Assembly: GCF_964340395.1 (NCBI RefSeq)
Contig: NC_135554.1
Span: 12,266,251 to 12,330,250 of the forward strand
DNA length: 64,000 nt
Reading direction: 5' to 3'
Source: Glandiceps talaboti
Lineage: Eukaryota; Hemichordata; Enteropneusta; Spengelidae
Below the pieces are notes generated by a model. That model was not told the DNA's origin, did not search any database, and worked only from the letters and a program-made list of their open reading frames with translations. Positions 1 through 13,335 of the stretch are shown here, in pieces (within the stretch, counting starts at the first letter, position 1; every line of letters starts with the position of its first letter). The position numbers were made by a program, and so were the translations under genes.

Positions 1-59
1 TTTCCTCCGTTAAGTGTTTAACAGTTATCTGTTACGAAATATTTCCCCTTTGATGAAGC

Positions 60-385
60 ACAGGGCACTCCGAGTTAGTTAGTTATGTTTACGAAAACAA
101 ACAAAAACCCAAACAAACAAACAAACAAACAAACAAACAAACAAACAAAAATATAAACAAATGCTGACAAGCACCAACAACAGAGTAACTACAAATCATT
201 ATCAACAACAAGAATTACTATATGCAGCTGGCCATTTCGCATATAGGAAAACATAAGAGTAATTCACTTATTTAGTTTTTGTTTGTTTGTTTGTTTGTTT
301 GGTTGTTTGTGTGTGTGTGTGTGTGTGAGTTTGTTTGTTTGTTTGTTTTCGTAAACATAACTAACCACGCCCGAGCGCCCCTGTG
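60..385. repeat. Foldback element with (CAAA)n/(GTTT)n arms
   Basis: GTTATGTTTACGAAAACAAA with a (CAAA)n run at 80-150 is mirrored by a (GTTT)n run and TTTTCGTAAACATAACTAAC at 280-370. The outer ends CACAGGGCACTC and GAGCGCCCCTGTG also pair. Spacer of about 130 bp. Confidence 0.7.
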
Positions 386-1647
386 GATGAAACGGTGGGC
401 TGTGATAATTTTAACATATCATTACATAAAGACATATAGAGGGCAACAATTGCCAAAACGTAGCGAGAACAATCTACTTGGGCCCGCGGAATGTATGACT
501 CAACCATTCTCAAGAGACAAATCATATTATTCCGCTGAGGGTGTGTTTCGGACGGTCCGGTGCCGTAAAGAGGCAAGCGGTTTCTAAACAGTTCGAATGC
601 TATGATAATGAATTATCAGATACGATTTTGAAACAAATCAGTAAATCTTAATAGATCTGTTCATGGAATCTTATATAATTTTGTCTACCTAATGTGAAAC
701 ATTTTACTCCCATCACCCCTTCATGTTAAATAGATGTGAAGTTCGGCTGTAATGCTATACTATGATTGTTATCCTTGCCCGTCGTGTCCTTCGCATATCA
801 ATTTTTTTGTTAGCTATGTCAGAAATATCATATTCGTTCACTTGTGATAAACATCAGTGCAGCTGTGTTGCAGCCGTAGACGCACGTGAGTTACATTTCT
901 CAGTGTTAATAGGTCACCACGGCCTGTTTTACGGCAACGTTCGTAAAATGTAGTGGTAGAGATAATAACTCTGGCTTGCGAGAATGATAGGTCACTCGAG
1001 TCGTCTGCTCTGATACAGTGCACTTTCCCGCCAATAGCATTTCAACATTTTAAGGGCAACCTTTCGCTACATTATAACATCATTTTTAGACTGAAACAAT
1101 AACTAGTTACAACAAGTTCAATGTTCATGAATCCAAATTGTCTGGCACTTCACAGGTCTCACTGCGGATTTGTATGTCTTGTTTGAGTGATGTCTGTTGA
1201 TTCTCCCTGCCCGACATTTTCTTTTTCCTTGACTTTGATGCATTCATATGGGTAGTTCGTATGACCTTGATTAATGTACATGGTACTAATAGCATAATTG
1301 GAATTTCTGGTAGAAATCATTATTGTAAAATCATCAGAAATATAGAGTTACTAGATGTCATTATTTTTTATAATTGAATACTATTATCGAACATACCAAC
1401 GAATGTGAACATTTGTCATAGGTATGTCACACAAGAAAAAACTTAAAAGATAAATAATCTAATTTTAATATATGCTTTATTTGACTTTCCTGGTGACTCA
1501 TATATTTCATTAGTTCGCGTCATCACCCCGCCACCTCCTAAAAAGGCAAGCGAGTTCCATCACTGGTATACCATTTCATAATGCCCTTTTTACAACCCGG
1601 TAAGGCTTAACTTATGTATGATGATCTCAAAGTAAAACAAAGTGAAC
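386..1647. other. No gene recognised
   Basis: Only short frames on both strands, none with a known motif. Confidence 0.5.
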
Positions 1648-1900
1648 CAATAGGGAACTTGCAATCCAGACTGAGCATGCTCAGACGCAAAGGACTATGG
1701 GATTATATGTGGTTATCCTAAAACCTAATCTGGAGCTACTAATAGAATTAACCTCCCACAAAGGTCAGGGTGACTATGAATTGATCATTCGTGGTTATAA
1801 ACAATGTAACAATATTGTATACAATACTAAATGATTAGTATTTATTATCGCAATTCCCATGATGCAACATTCAACATGGCGATTTGCAAGTTCCCTATTG
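1648..1900 (+). mobile_element. MITE with AATAGGGAACTTGCAA termini, copy 1
   Basis: 253 bp bounded by CAATAGGGAACTTGCAA and its reverse complement. The internal sequence (GACTGAGCATGCTCAGACGC and onward) recurs in inverse orientation at 45571-45817. Confidence 0.85.
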
Positions 1901-4617
1901 TCACGAAAGACGATTTTATTATAAATAACAGGACGGGGGAGGGACCTCAATCACAGGAGAAATGAGAAAGAACGCACACACGTCACAGGTTTAACTTGAA
2001 CAAGTGTAATATCTATATCTAAATAAAAAAAATACAACACTTTAATATGTAACAGCGAAATTGCTTGTACGAAAAATATGATTAAATGTGTCAACTGAAA
2101 TATACCCTTGAAAATTACTGATGGCTAGTTGTGGCAAATAAATCTACTCGCAATTTTCAATGTAAAGTCTCTGATTGTCTTGTATCGAAGTGCAGACTTG
2201 GGACGCACTGTGTAAACCGCAACACACATGAAGTGTAGCCAGTTGATGCTGACGATTGTACACATGAAATGCCCAGTTCCACACAATGCATCATTCACAG
2301 TCATGGCAAACGTTGAGTTTCAAAGCAATAATAGAGTTCAGAACTTCCCCATCGAGGAATCCATCAGCATAGCTACTACAGCAACGTTTTATGTTTATCA
2401 CAGATCAAAATCTGGAGTACAACTCCCAGAACTGTCAAGCATTGTCCCTTTTATACTAGTGTCAAAACAACTCTCTTGCAATTGCCACACACGATTGGAT
2501 GATCATAAATGCCACCAGGTGACCTTCATAGTATATGCAAATTCAAATTGTTTATTATATTTTCCAGCTATCTGTCGAAACACATTTTGCTAATTGAATA
2601 CTTAACTGTTAATATATGCGAGCAAACATGCTTCCGATTTCAATGTCGTGTCAACAACTCTGACCTGTCAACTTAATCTCGCTGAAGTAATAACACATCG
2701 TCATCGTGTCTTAATACTTTTAGAAATTTTACACAGTCACGCACAAATTACTGCTTGTCAAGCAATTATTGTAGCAAAACTACCATAATTGGTCAGAATA
2801 CAATATCTCTAATTTCCTGCTTTATAATTTAAGGAAGCACTGAGGATTACTCATTAAATGTAAATTTAAACAAAACAAAAAACAATTCACGATAGAATGG
2901 TCGTAGAGGATTAAATTGCAGAAATTAATATTCCTTATGATTACTTTAAAAAAAATTGTTCCGTAAGAAACAATGATATATGATGTATGATGTATTGACT
3001 TGGAAAAGTTCCAATTTCTTTCACATAATATTATTGAAGAGACAGGGAAGCTCTTGTATGTAAACTCAATTTGTCATATTCGTTGAGTTTCTGACAACAG
3101 ATACATAAATAACCGCGGTCTAGATCTACTTCTCTTTAGTCATACTCGACATCTAGATCTTAAATCGTCGACTCCTAAATAATCACAGTGAATTTTTCAG
3201 TTTTCTGGGGGTGGAAAACACTCATCAGTGCAAAGAGAACTAATAAGACAACGAGGAAATACACATGAGAAGCATTTCCATGCGTTTGACACTTTCCGGG
3301 TTTAACGACCTAATACTGTAAATGTATGGCAAATTGAATATTAAGCTACACTTTCAGTCGCTGAGATACAGAACACCAACTTTAATATGAAACACCCAAG
3401 GATGCCCCTTACAGCCAAATAACTGTACATATTTTTAATGTGACAGTCTCACTTTCCTCTCATAAAATAATATCAACATCAATAATGAAAACAGAGTAAC
3501 CACGCAGATATTGGAACACAACCAGTGCACACAATATGATAATAAATCTGGAGGGAAATTCCTTTGTGAACGCACCAAATAAATGTTTGTATCCATAATA
3601 TGCGATTTTCCAAAGAGGGTTTTTCAACGCCCAAATGTGAAATTGGATGTACCTCCTGTCGGCAATTAGCGCGACTCTGACATGCCAACTACCAAGGGCG
3701 TTATTTAAATAATAACACATGCCAACGAGGGCAATATCACAATTTAGTACCTGCACATCATTCGTCATCGATATAAGAACATTTCTCTTTGATGATGCAT
3801 TTCGAAATTGTACTTGCATATAAACATCTAATATGGACATGGCCTGCATTATTTGTAGGAGATCGAGTGTCCCAACAACTAACCTGTAATTATATTTATT
3901 AAAATTTCTGCAAGAAATAAACGTTTGTGTTTGCCTGTTGTTACTTTGTCAACTCGAACGCGCAACACTGGAAAACATGCGCATAAGAGAAGCGCAGCAA
4001 TCGAAATAACTTCAACGGGTAATAGTGCCGGGCACTAGTCTTTGCACGCGTAGGCAATATCACCGCTCGGACAATAGTCTATTTAAAGAAGATCATGTGA
4101 TTCGATGCTGATCAATGACAGCTTGTGTAAGAATGTCGAGTGTAATATAAATAACAACGATTATTACATATTAATGCCTTGTATTTTATTCTTACTTATT
4201 CAAAACGCATGTCAATGTATCCATTATTTACCTTCCCAGATCAAGAAGAAAATGTCAACCATCAAGAGTAGATTGGACTCTTCCACAAGTCAGATAAAAC
4301 ACAAAGATCAGCTGAATGACGAAACCACATCAATGAATCAGTCTAGAAAAACGCAAACCGATGACTGCGGAAAAGAATGAAATTAACGAAGAAAACAAAC
4401 CGGTATAATGTCTGTGATGACAAAAAATGACATAAAACGTCACAAATTTTATAATTTTGAGTCGTAGAAAAAAATTATATTTGGAGGTGGTGTTTAAACT
4501 GATGAATACAACATATATCACGCATACTTAGACTTTGATTGAAATACATGTAATCATATTTTACCTATTATTTTGGTATAAAAGATATTTACATATTAAG
4601 TTGACATCAGATCATTT
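1901..4617. other. No supported gene; two isolated open frames
   Basis: A 121-codon frame on + (2228-2593) and a 129-codon frame on - (3460-3849). The second has a hydrophobic C-terminal stretch (RFIIILCALVVFQYL). Neither has a recognisable domain, convincing splice context or homology I can name. At this AT content frames of this size occur by chance, so they are left uncalled. Confidence 0.4.
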
Positions 4618-5866
4618 TTAGCACAACTGAATCAGTAGTACTATAGGAATGGTGTGGTGTCTGCCCGTCTGTCTGTCTGTGTGTCTGTATGTGTGTATGT
4701 ATGTATGTATGTATGTATGTATGTATGTATGTATGTATGTGGGGGGGGGGGGTGTTTGGACGACTTAAACTCAAAAACTACCAGACGTATAGCATTTGTA
4801 TTTGGTTCAATACATGTACTTGTGGTGTCTATTTGGGAAATTGTTCAGCTGAAAATGATCGCACCAAAGGTGTGTGATTTGGGTCAAAAAACGAAAATGC
4901 TTAGTCACAGCCTAGAATGAAAGGTCGTTGTTTTATTAATATCATATAATTATCAAATCTTTTATGGGACACTTCGAACATATCTGTCAATGGCACCAAC
5001 AGTAAGCTTAATCTGTGTTTGACGTGTGTACATTGCAAAGATAAAAACAGGAATGGGTAGGCAAGTAAATTGACATATATACATATGCAAATATGCCTGA
5101 AAACAAGACCACGCTCATAACAACAGCAAATTGGTGTTTCAATTGCAAAGATAAGCATAGGGATGGCTACGCAAATAAAAAAAAATTCAAACAGTTTGCA
5201 AATATGCCTAACAATAAGACCACACAAGTAGAAACATTCATATGATAGTGTATATTGTAATAATAATAATAACAGGAATGGGTAGGCAAGTGAATAAACA
5301 TTCGAAAAAGTCAGCAAATATTTCTAGCAACATGACCACGCCTATAGTAACAGCCAAAAGTTGTTGTATATTGCAAACATATCGACAGGTTTGAGTAGGT
5401 AGGTGAATAAACATTCAGAAAATTGTATACCTAGAAACAAGACCACGCCCATAGCAACAGAAAAAATGATGATGTATATTGCAAGGAACGGTAATGCCAA
5501 TGAATGTACTTTCAAAAGATGTATGCAACTATGCCTACTAGCAAGACCACGCCCATAGCAATAGTCAAATGATGCTGAGTATTGCAAAGATGAAAATAGG
5601 GAAAGGTAGGCATATTGTTAAACAATTATAAAATGGTCCCATGTGTGCCTAGCAACAAAACCGTGCCCATAGCAAAAGCCAAATGATGGTGCAAATGACA
5701 AAGGTAACAACAGGTAGAGCTAGGCAAGTAGATAAATATTCAAAAACGGACAAAATCACCAAGCAACTAAGAAACTGCGCATATAAACAATGTTGATGGT
5801 GGTGATGCATATTGCATGGGTAACATGTGGATGAACAATGGTATTATAACGCCATTGGTGCTATAT
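4618..5866 (+). repeat. Tandem-cored repeat element 1
   Basis: A head TTTTTAGCACAACTGAATCA and a microsatellite are followed by about eight diverged units of about 110 bp (4990-5790). The unit core reads AGCAACAAGACCACGCCCAT, AGCAACAGCCAAATGAT, TATTGCAAAGATAAC. The tail is a hairpin-bearing ACGCCATTGGTGCTAT at about 5850. The same architecture recurs at least five more times in the window. Confidence 0.75.
4690..4752. repeat. (GTAT)n microsatellite and G run
   Basis: Pure GTAT units followed by about 12 G. Confidence 0.95.
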
Positions 5867-5880
5867 TTTTAAAGTTGTCT

Positions 5881-6172
5881 TGTGCGTGTGTCTGTATGTC
5901 TGTATGTGTATGTATGTATGTATGTATGTATGTATGTATGTATGTATGTATGTATGTATGTCTGTATGTATGTATGTATGTATGTATGTATGTATGTATG
6001 TATGTATGTATGTATGTACGTACGTACGTACGTGCGTGTGTGTGTGTGTATGTATGTATGTATGTATGTATGTATGTATGTGTGTATGTGTGTATGTATG
6101 TATGTATGTATGTATGTATGTGTGTTTGTTTGTGACTGTATATGTGTGTGTGTGTATGTGTGTGTGTGTGTG
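5881..6172. repeat. (GTAT)n / (TG)n microsatellite
   Basis: Nearly 290 bp of GTAT with CGTA and GTGT variants. It gives long spurious frames on both strands. It directly follows the tail of tandem-cored element 1. Confidence 0.95.
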
Positions 6173-6179
6173 TCCTGTC

Positions 6180-7159
6180 TTGATATAATACCGTCGAAGT
6201 ATATCCAGTGATATAACAACATTCATGTCTAGTTTCTTTGGTGTAGGTGTATCATATTCAATATAATTTATTCCTTTGATTAGTCGACCAAAACGTCTAC
6301 TTTGATAACAACTTTCAAATGTGATTATAACTCTAAAAGGCCTATAGGACATATAATAAATGATATAATTATATAGCATAGCATGTAACTGTCCACTAGA
6401 ATACTAGACAGTTTCATTGTAGATTAATATGATAATGTGGTAATAGTATGTTCGACTCGGTGTGTAAAACGTACATACACAATACATACAGTCGTATTTA
6501 AAAACGTTTTGAGTAGAGACAGTGTTAAGACTAGCTAAATATGTTGAAAAGGGCTAAACAGATGTAGGTTTGGGGTGTTAATCTATTGGTAACCAAAATA
6601 TTTATAACGACATTCAATATAATCGTTTATCAATTTTAGATAGGATCACACAGTTGTTATAGACGTGTTATTGAATATAGTGTACGTATCATATCCTAGT
6701 TATTTATTATCTTAAACGTGTTACAATATGAAACAAAAGTGACCTCCAACGACCAGACAATTACAGATTGTTCCTCTGTAATAAATGTATATTATCATGA
6801 TAAAAGACATGCAATATTATGGGTTCAAAATATAATAATCATTTGACATATTAAGTGAAACAATCATTAAAACAATTGCAATCGAGACCAATGGAAACAG
6901 AAATAACATAATTTGATTCGAACAGCTTTCCAACCATGCCTCAATGCTGATGAATTTGTTGTAATGTATCTTTTATCCATAAACCAGAGACATGAGAAAG
7001 CTATTTGGGAACACTTACGGATATAACATATCGGAAAGAAAATCCCACGTGTAGACACGGGTGAACGGTTCGTGGGAATACGTCATTTGTATACATTAAA
7101 CAGATATCTTTCTTATATTTGACGGTCAAATAGATAAAATCCCGACCATAATAATCATG
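6180..7159. other. No gene recognised
   Basis: AT-rich, no repeat or frame of note before the LINE fragment. Confidence 0.5.
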
Positions 7160-7378
7160 AGTAACGCAAAACATTTAAATTACGTAATTAAATATTTGCC
7201 ACTTGCCATTCGCCAAGTCTCCAGCCTGGATTGCTTCAAAACAATACGAACTGAAGACTCATTTGTTTATAAAGCTTGTGGTGTGCTTTAGCTTCAGCGC
7301 TACAGAACAGAACATTGCTCTGGAAATCGGCGCTATAAAAATGTAATTGATTGATTGATTGAGTGAGTGATTGATCCA
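7160..7378 (+). mobile_element. 5'-truncated non-LTR retrotransposon (LINE) 3' end
   Basis: A reading frame ending at TAG 7289-7291 gives YLPLAIRQVSSLDCFKTI and a few more residues, the hallmark C-terminus of non-LTR reverse-transcriptase ORFs (WNxLPxxIRxxxSLxxFK). A 3' UTR with GGCGCTATAAAAATG follows, and a (TGAT)n tail closes the element at about 7378. Everything upstream of about 7160 of the ORF is missing. Confidence 0.75.
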
Positions 7379-7867
7379 TAGCTACAATGTATAAGATATC
7401 CTTGAGCTGTGTATGATCACTCTATGAACTACGAATAATATTGTGTAGCAGCAAATCTTCGTTTGACTTGACAAACAATCCTATTACATTGTAACTTTGT
7501 TACATTTTACTGACGTGACTGGCTTGACAAGTGTCTCATTTTCAATTAACATTACTTAATCTTATTGTCTGTCTTGACAATATTTTCACGAGAATTGATG
7601 CATGTTATCGTCTGTCGCGACAAAAATTGAACTTAATGTGTTACATTTAAAGTATTTGTTACAATGTACATAATTTGGCGACGATCTTTATCAGCATATT
7701 TATACCATTTACAAGGCAACCTGAACGAAATATATGGAATATACTCTCCTCGTTCAATGTCACGACAACGCATGTCTATGTTACTGGTTCTTCTGTGTTT
7801 GAACTGTTCAAAATTGTCATTACCTTTCCTGATTTTTCACTGATATTACTGGTGCTGGTATAATTAT

Positions 7868-8022
7868 GTTATTCTCCAATATTCTGTCTTCATTCAGCTT
7901 GAAATACTCGTGACCTAAGGGGTTGTCACCACTCGTCTATTGACTCAGAGTGACAAAAGCCCCTTAGGTCACTCATATTTTCCTTGGGTGAACAAAGAAA
8001 AATTTTGGAGAATAATATCTAA
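7868..8022. repeat. Foldback element (GTGACCTAAGGGG family)
   Basis: TTATTCTCCAA...GTGACCTAAGGGG at 7868-7925 pairs with CCCCTTAGGTCAC...GGAGAATAAT at 7960-8018. A related half-element (CCCTTAGGTCACACATATTT) is at 61140-61200. Confidence 0.65.
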
Positions 8023-9167
8023 GTACTTAATATTTCTTGTAGATATATATTTATTGTAACAAGGTCACATAAATCGAACGGTTTATGTTGCTCTCACCAT
8101 ATATATTATCCTAAAAACTTCTTCTTTGAGATGTACATAGTATTTTATTTAGTTTGTTTATCTGGTACCGTAACGTCTATAAATCAATTCAATTCAATTC
8201 CAAAGTGTGCGAAATGATATAACACAGAGAAAATATAACAAATTGATGTTGGTATAAAATATTGTTGTTACAAAGAAAGCAGTGTTACTGTAGTAAAATC
8301 TTTGTCTAATCAGATAAAATGTAGCAATTTAAGTTTATTTAGTAAGACGTTTGTGGAGGCAGACGGCGAATTGTAATATGTTCGATGTGTAAGGGGCCAA
8401 CTGTAAACACCGGACATGACTACTTGAGTTAATCTATGCAGCTACTCATATTGGTTTTCAATTGTAAGGCTTTCGTAGAAATATGCCTATACTTAGCCTT
8501 TGAGCCTATAAACATGACTGTTAAAGAGCTCGTAGTGCTTGAATTAATATACGACACATGGTGGCAAAATACGACCACAATACATGATAGAATCCTACCA
8601 AATTAGGTAAGTGTGTAATTTTACATGTATTTTCGGTTTGTCGTATTATCACACTGCTACGGCATTTCCAAAACTATTCAAGTAATTTTACACTTTATTT
8701 CATGTAAGTTATCATAAATAAATAAACAATTCATTGATACCTCGTTCATATATATAGTGTCATTTCTTTTCGAGCCGCCAACTACCCCCCCCCCCCACAC
8801 ACACACACACTCGCCAATTCTCTCATCATGTAGTGTGTGGTTTGCTGATGTCACAATATTTGAATTTTTTTACATTTTAGTACAATACTTAGTGAGGTCC
8901 CATACCTTGTACTTGCATTGTACCAAAAAACTGACATTGTAGAATCTACGAATATTAGACAGCTTAATCAAAATTCGAAAACAATGATCTATATTATATT
9001 CTAAAGAACCTGGTCATGTGAAAATGCATGTTACTAGTCAACACAGTTTGTTCTTATTCATAATTCAGCCGCACAACAGGATAAATAAACAGTGAGGGCG
9101 TGCTATCATTTTACTTGTAACTTCGTGATAGCGGTATGACCACCCGGGTACGACCATATCGATATAG
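8023..9167. other. No gene recognised
   Basis: AT-rich; one C run with a short (AC)n at 8784-8811. Confidence 0.5.
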
Positions 9168-9372
9168 TATGTATGTATGTATGTATGTATGTATGTATGT
9201 ATGTATGTATGTGTGGGTGTGTGTGTGTGTGTGTGCGTGCGTGCATGTGTGTGTGTGTGTGTTTATGTATGTATGTATGTATGTATGTATGTATGTATGT
9301 ATGCATGCATGCATGCATGCATGCATGCATGCATGCATGCATGCAGGTAGGTAGGTAGGTAGGTAGGTAGGA
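9168..9372. repeat. (GTAT)n-(TG)n-(GCAT)n-(GTAG)n compound microsatellite
   Basis: The repeat unit changes in steps: GTAT, GT, GTAT, GCAT, GTAG. No gene. Confidence 0.95.
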
Positions 9373-9757
9373 AGGTAAGCGTGTGCGTGCATGGATAGAT
9401 GGGTGGATGACAGATGGATGTCTCAGTGCTGCGACATGGTATTCCTAACTTGAAACGCTTCCAATTTTATGTCAGACACTTAACAAATACTCAATAATTC
9501 TATCGACAACAGCCAAACATTAAACTCATTATAGGTCTCCAGTATATTAAGCCTCGTAAAAATATGGACCGGATAGGCTGTAAATCTCGATCACTTCTAA
9601 GAAGTGCAAAGTGACATAAATTGCGTTGCATTTTATTTTATGACATTCGTTTAGCATATACAGATACATCCCTTTTCTTCAAACATACTGGTTTCAGTGG
9701 ATAGCAAAAACCAATACGGATAACATAAAAATGTATATATAACTTCATAGAAACTAC

Positions 9758-10333
9758 TTAGGGTGACGTTATTTTTTCGTTTCTCTTACTTTTCGCAGCA
9801 GTTATGGATTGGTCGGTCGATTTAAAAAAAATTGATGTTTCTCTGCCTCTCCCCTTCCTCCTCTCTATCTTCTTTTTAATGGATTTCATGGGTACAGGTC
9901 CTTCCCAGCTTCTCTACACAATTGGCATGTTTGAAAACCACAAAGTCATTTCTTCTCCTCTTCCCCCTCCCCCTCCCCTTTACTTGAATGAAATAAATGC
10001 GCTGTTTGTGAACAAGAGTCCTCGTCGTCATCCCATGAGCACAGTAGATGATGTCGACAGTCTAGACACTCGTTTATCCTTGCCAGAGAGGACGCTGTTA
10101 CGCGAAATATATGAGGCAGGCGAAAAAAATATTTTGATGTCGGAGTAAATTTGGGTAGGTCGAGTAATGAGAAACTGATAAAAAATAGGGTCACCCTTAA
10201 GGGACTCCATTGGATAATGCTGGTGAAAAGTAGAGGCAGAGAAACATGAGGATATATTTTTTAAATTTTGTGTTAATTGACCCACCGACCCAAAATTGCT
10301 ATGAAAAAGGAATGAAAAAAATGGTCACCCTAA
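9758..10333. mobile_element. TTAGGGTGAC-ended MITE pair
   Basis: A left end TTAGGGTGACGTTATTTTTT at 9758 is matched by AAAAAATAGGGTCACCCTTAA at 10180-10200, with GAGAAAC blocks just inside both. A further end, ATGGTCACCCTAA, is at 10322-10333, suggesting a nested or composite copy. Related ends lie at 13247-13330 and 16110-16222. A 114-codon open frame inside (9804-10148) is low in complexity and not supported as a gene. Confidence 0.6.
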
Positions 10334-10339
10334 TTCTGT

Positions 10340-12684
10340 GCTTGTAGTCCTATATCGAAGTGGTCTGACCTGACTCGTACCTACCCGTCCTTTACTCCAT
10401 ATCAGGCTTTGTACCCATATTACATGTATATACGAACCTATTTCCCTGTTAGCGGTGACCTTTGACCTCATTTTTTATATGATGTATTTAATATCATACA
10501 TCCATTCTGTAAGTTTGTTCCAGAAAGTTCATCTGAAAGTACAAAAATTGATGGTTTTCATAATTCCCCTCTCATTATATAATTTTAATATGACCATCTG
10601 GAAGGCCAAACTCAAAAAAATATTTTTTCGTTCGATGCCATTGTCTCTTTATTATACAGAAGTTAGCATTGCTCATCACCAGTGAACGGATTGTAAAGTT
10701 ACGCGTAAACACACTCAATTTATTTTAGGTTTTGTAATTGTGTCAAATATGACCAAAATCTATACCATGATAGTTTTTATAACATTTTAAGCTTTAATAA
10801 CGCAAGTGACTTTAATTTATTTTTTCTATATGTATTTTCAGAATGCAATTAGAAATTGACCTGGCATCCTTTCCACAATGTCATAATCAAACCATCTTAG
10901 CTTGCTTATCAAAGTTCTGGCATTCTGAGAAAAAAAAGTGTGGATATTCCGTCCAGACATTGTTATCAGGTTTTGAATTTAGGAAATTGTGCTTTAAATT
11001 GGTCCCTTCGCAATTTCAAAAACCTTCACCCCTCGTCATGAATAAAAGTGAATTTCTGTAGTTCCCCCTCCCCGCCTAATTAAGGCTACACAAAAAATAA
11101 TAAGTAGAGTAGAATCCATGCCTTTTCAAATGCTCTTATCCATGTTATCACATAAGTTATATTCAATTTTCTTGATTCTTTTGCAGGTGGTCTGAGAGTC
11201 AAGCCGTTTTTAGCAGACCAGCCAGAAATTCAACTGAAAAAGCAAACCGTGGGCCACTACACTGAGTGCATACTTGACAAAGCTATGACTACTTATTTTT
11301 AAAGCCATGGGTATTAACTCCGGCTGTACGTGTCACAATGGGAAACCAACTATCAGCAAGTAAATACATACACACAAAAATAAAGTAAAACTATAAATGC
11401 AACATGTTGAAATAAGCTATGGATGGGTCTTTGTGTAACTACGTACACACTCGATAGACAAGTGTCTCTGAGTATGTTCTCAAGTGGTGTCAAGTTCAAC
11501 TTCATTGAATTTTCTAACGTTAGTTTTCAAGTGTATATTTTCGAGACTACCAATGTTTACAATACATATTTATTTATAGTGTGGAAAAGAAAAAGAAAAC
11601 GATATCACTGGGCAAAACCCTTTTGATTCAAATAAAAATACAAGTCGGACACCACAAACACGTCGTAAAATTTGCGTGTAACCATTTCGCCAGTTCAAAA
11701 TAACAGCCATTGTCATACTCTGCTCCAAGTCCTTCCAACCTGATAAACACAGTCATCTCAGTCTACAAATATTCACCAGTCCTTGCTGGTCGACCGACCA
11801 AGTTGATTACAGTGTTTGTAACGTACGCACGTGCAGGTCACCCTACAATATAGCACTGAGCTTTCGCTCTGCCCTGGTAAACAACCATCATTAAAATGAT
11901 AAATTCCATAATTACAGCTGCTCTGTATACTTGATGGCGGTATGATCAGCCAACAGTATTTCGCCAGTCATGCCATATATACTAGTATACCCACTATTTG
12001 GCTAATCAATAAACGTTAACTGTGAGGGCGCCCAGCAGAAGAAGGGCGAGTACTCAAATCAGGTCAAAATAATTTACATTGTATGTACCTATGTAGGAGC
12101 AACCGGAGATACACTATACACAAGAATGCAGAATCCCCTATCACAAATCAGAAAAAAACAATAAATGTGAACCAGTACCAATTCACTTCAATGGACCATC
12201 TCACTCAATCAAACATTTCAGAATCATAGCAATTGAAAAACTCTACACACCAGATAAAACCTACCGTCAACTACGTGAATTATTATGTATAAAAAACTAG
12301 ATACACTCACCAATGGCATCAATAGAAAACAGTAACATAGCAACCAGTAGTCACCAGTACTCCACAGCTGGCCGAGTGTAATATTCATACCATTCCAAGA
12401 CAAGAACACTAGTTTGCATGACAATAACCACTGTCTTCAGTATTTAAAGTGTAACAGAACTTGACTTGTTTGACAGAACTGGAGACCCACCGATGAAGAG
12501 GAGCCCAGTCTCTTCGAAATATTTGGGGTAGAACTGTATGGTTCATTACATTTTTTAGCCTGATCGTAGAGGAGGCGATCAGGCAGGCTAAAAATGTAAA
12601 CATGTACCAAGAAGGTCAATTCAGGCAAAATAACGAAGGTAAAATAGCAATGAACGATCAGCCAACATCTACATCGGATTTTAA
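10340..12684. other. No gene recognised
   Basis: Short frames only. A small hairpin (AGCCTGATCG with CGATCAGGC) lies at 12556-12596. Confidence 0.5.
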
Positions 12685-13061
12685 TCAGATTGGAAGCTGT
12701 TGTCAGATTTGTAATTTTCTAATCGTTCTTTTGTCCAGCAACAGACACCAGTAAGGTAAAGAAATTAAAGATGTTTATCATGTCTACATCGGGTATATTT
12801 CGAAGGTCCTCCGTCCAACTTTCAATGTTTCCACTGTCCATTAGTTCTATCTTTTGATGCCCGACATCCACTATTCATCTCCTCTTCCGTTCTCTCAGAA
12901 AATTATCATTTTCTAGTGTTTCAAGACCAAGAATGACAGCATTTCTGGCAATATCTAGTAGATTTAGAAGTACTAATTTTCCGCTCTTTTATGAATGCAC
13001 GGAGTTCTTTTACGCCCATTTTGTTGACAGCTTCATACATCGCCATACTATTAGATGCCAT
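12685..13061 (-). pseudogene. Decayed transposon ORF (SAP-like start, YqaJ-element type)
   Basis: Starting at the ATG at 13061 the minus strand reads a SAP-like helix pair (MGVKELRAFIKER). Coding sense then moves to another frame (LLDIARNAVILGLETLE). It continues past an in-frame TGA through ESWTEDLRNIPDVDMINIFN and shifts again into RLENYKSDNSFQ. At least two frameshifts and one stop are visible. The order (short SAP-like N-terminus, WTxDLxxxP block, YKS...SF block) matches a multi-copy invertebrate element ORF that carries a YqaJ-type exonuclease domain downstream. The exonuclease part is not in the window, so the family call rests on remembered pattern only. Confidence 0.55.
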
Positions 13062-13246
13062 GACGAAAATTCTGACCCTCACTTTGTCAGATATAGTGCG
13101 CCCTCTCGCGATAATTTCCTGCGAAACAACCGGAAGTTCGATAACCGGCATACGCCGTAAAGCACTGCACTCTCTTATAGTCACGTGTTTATCAAGTTCT
13201 CTTGTTTACAACATACATGCGCAGTTACTCTAGGTTTGTCATGTAG

Positions 13247-13335
13247 TTAGGGTGAGGTTTTTTTTTTTTTTGTTTCTCATCTCCAATGGAATAGTCAGGC
13301 GGGTCGGGCGGGCGAAATAAAAAAAAAAGGGGGGC
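13247..13335. mobile_element. TTAGGGTGA-ended MITE fragment
   Basis: TTAGGGTGAGG, a T run, GTTTCTCATCTCC and a GGTCGGGCGGG block match one end of the 9758 family. No partner end was found, so it is partial. Confidence 0.45.

Noticed and set aside
2228-2593. 121-codon frame with scattered cysteines, briefly considered as an NTR/TIMP-like exon
   Set aside because: Cysteine spacing does not fit NTR domains, and there is no partner exon or splice context I can support.
3460-3849. 129-codon minus frame with a hydrophobic segment
   Set aside because: No known motif or neighbouring exon; length is within chance for this AT-rich DNA.
5827-6379. Several 100-170-codon frames on both strands of the (GTAT)n region
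   Set aside because: Pure microsatellite translation (MYVC/HTYI repeats), symmetric on both strands; the same holds for 9106-9392, 16255-16562, 28123-28578 and 57385-57725.
12546-12596. Short hairpin considered as a microRNA precursor
   Set aside because: The stem has a 4-bp duplication on one side and no conservation or arm pattern to support a miRNA.
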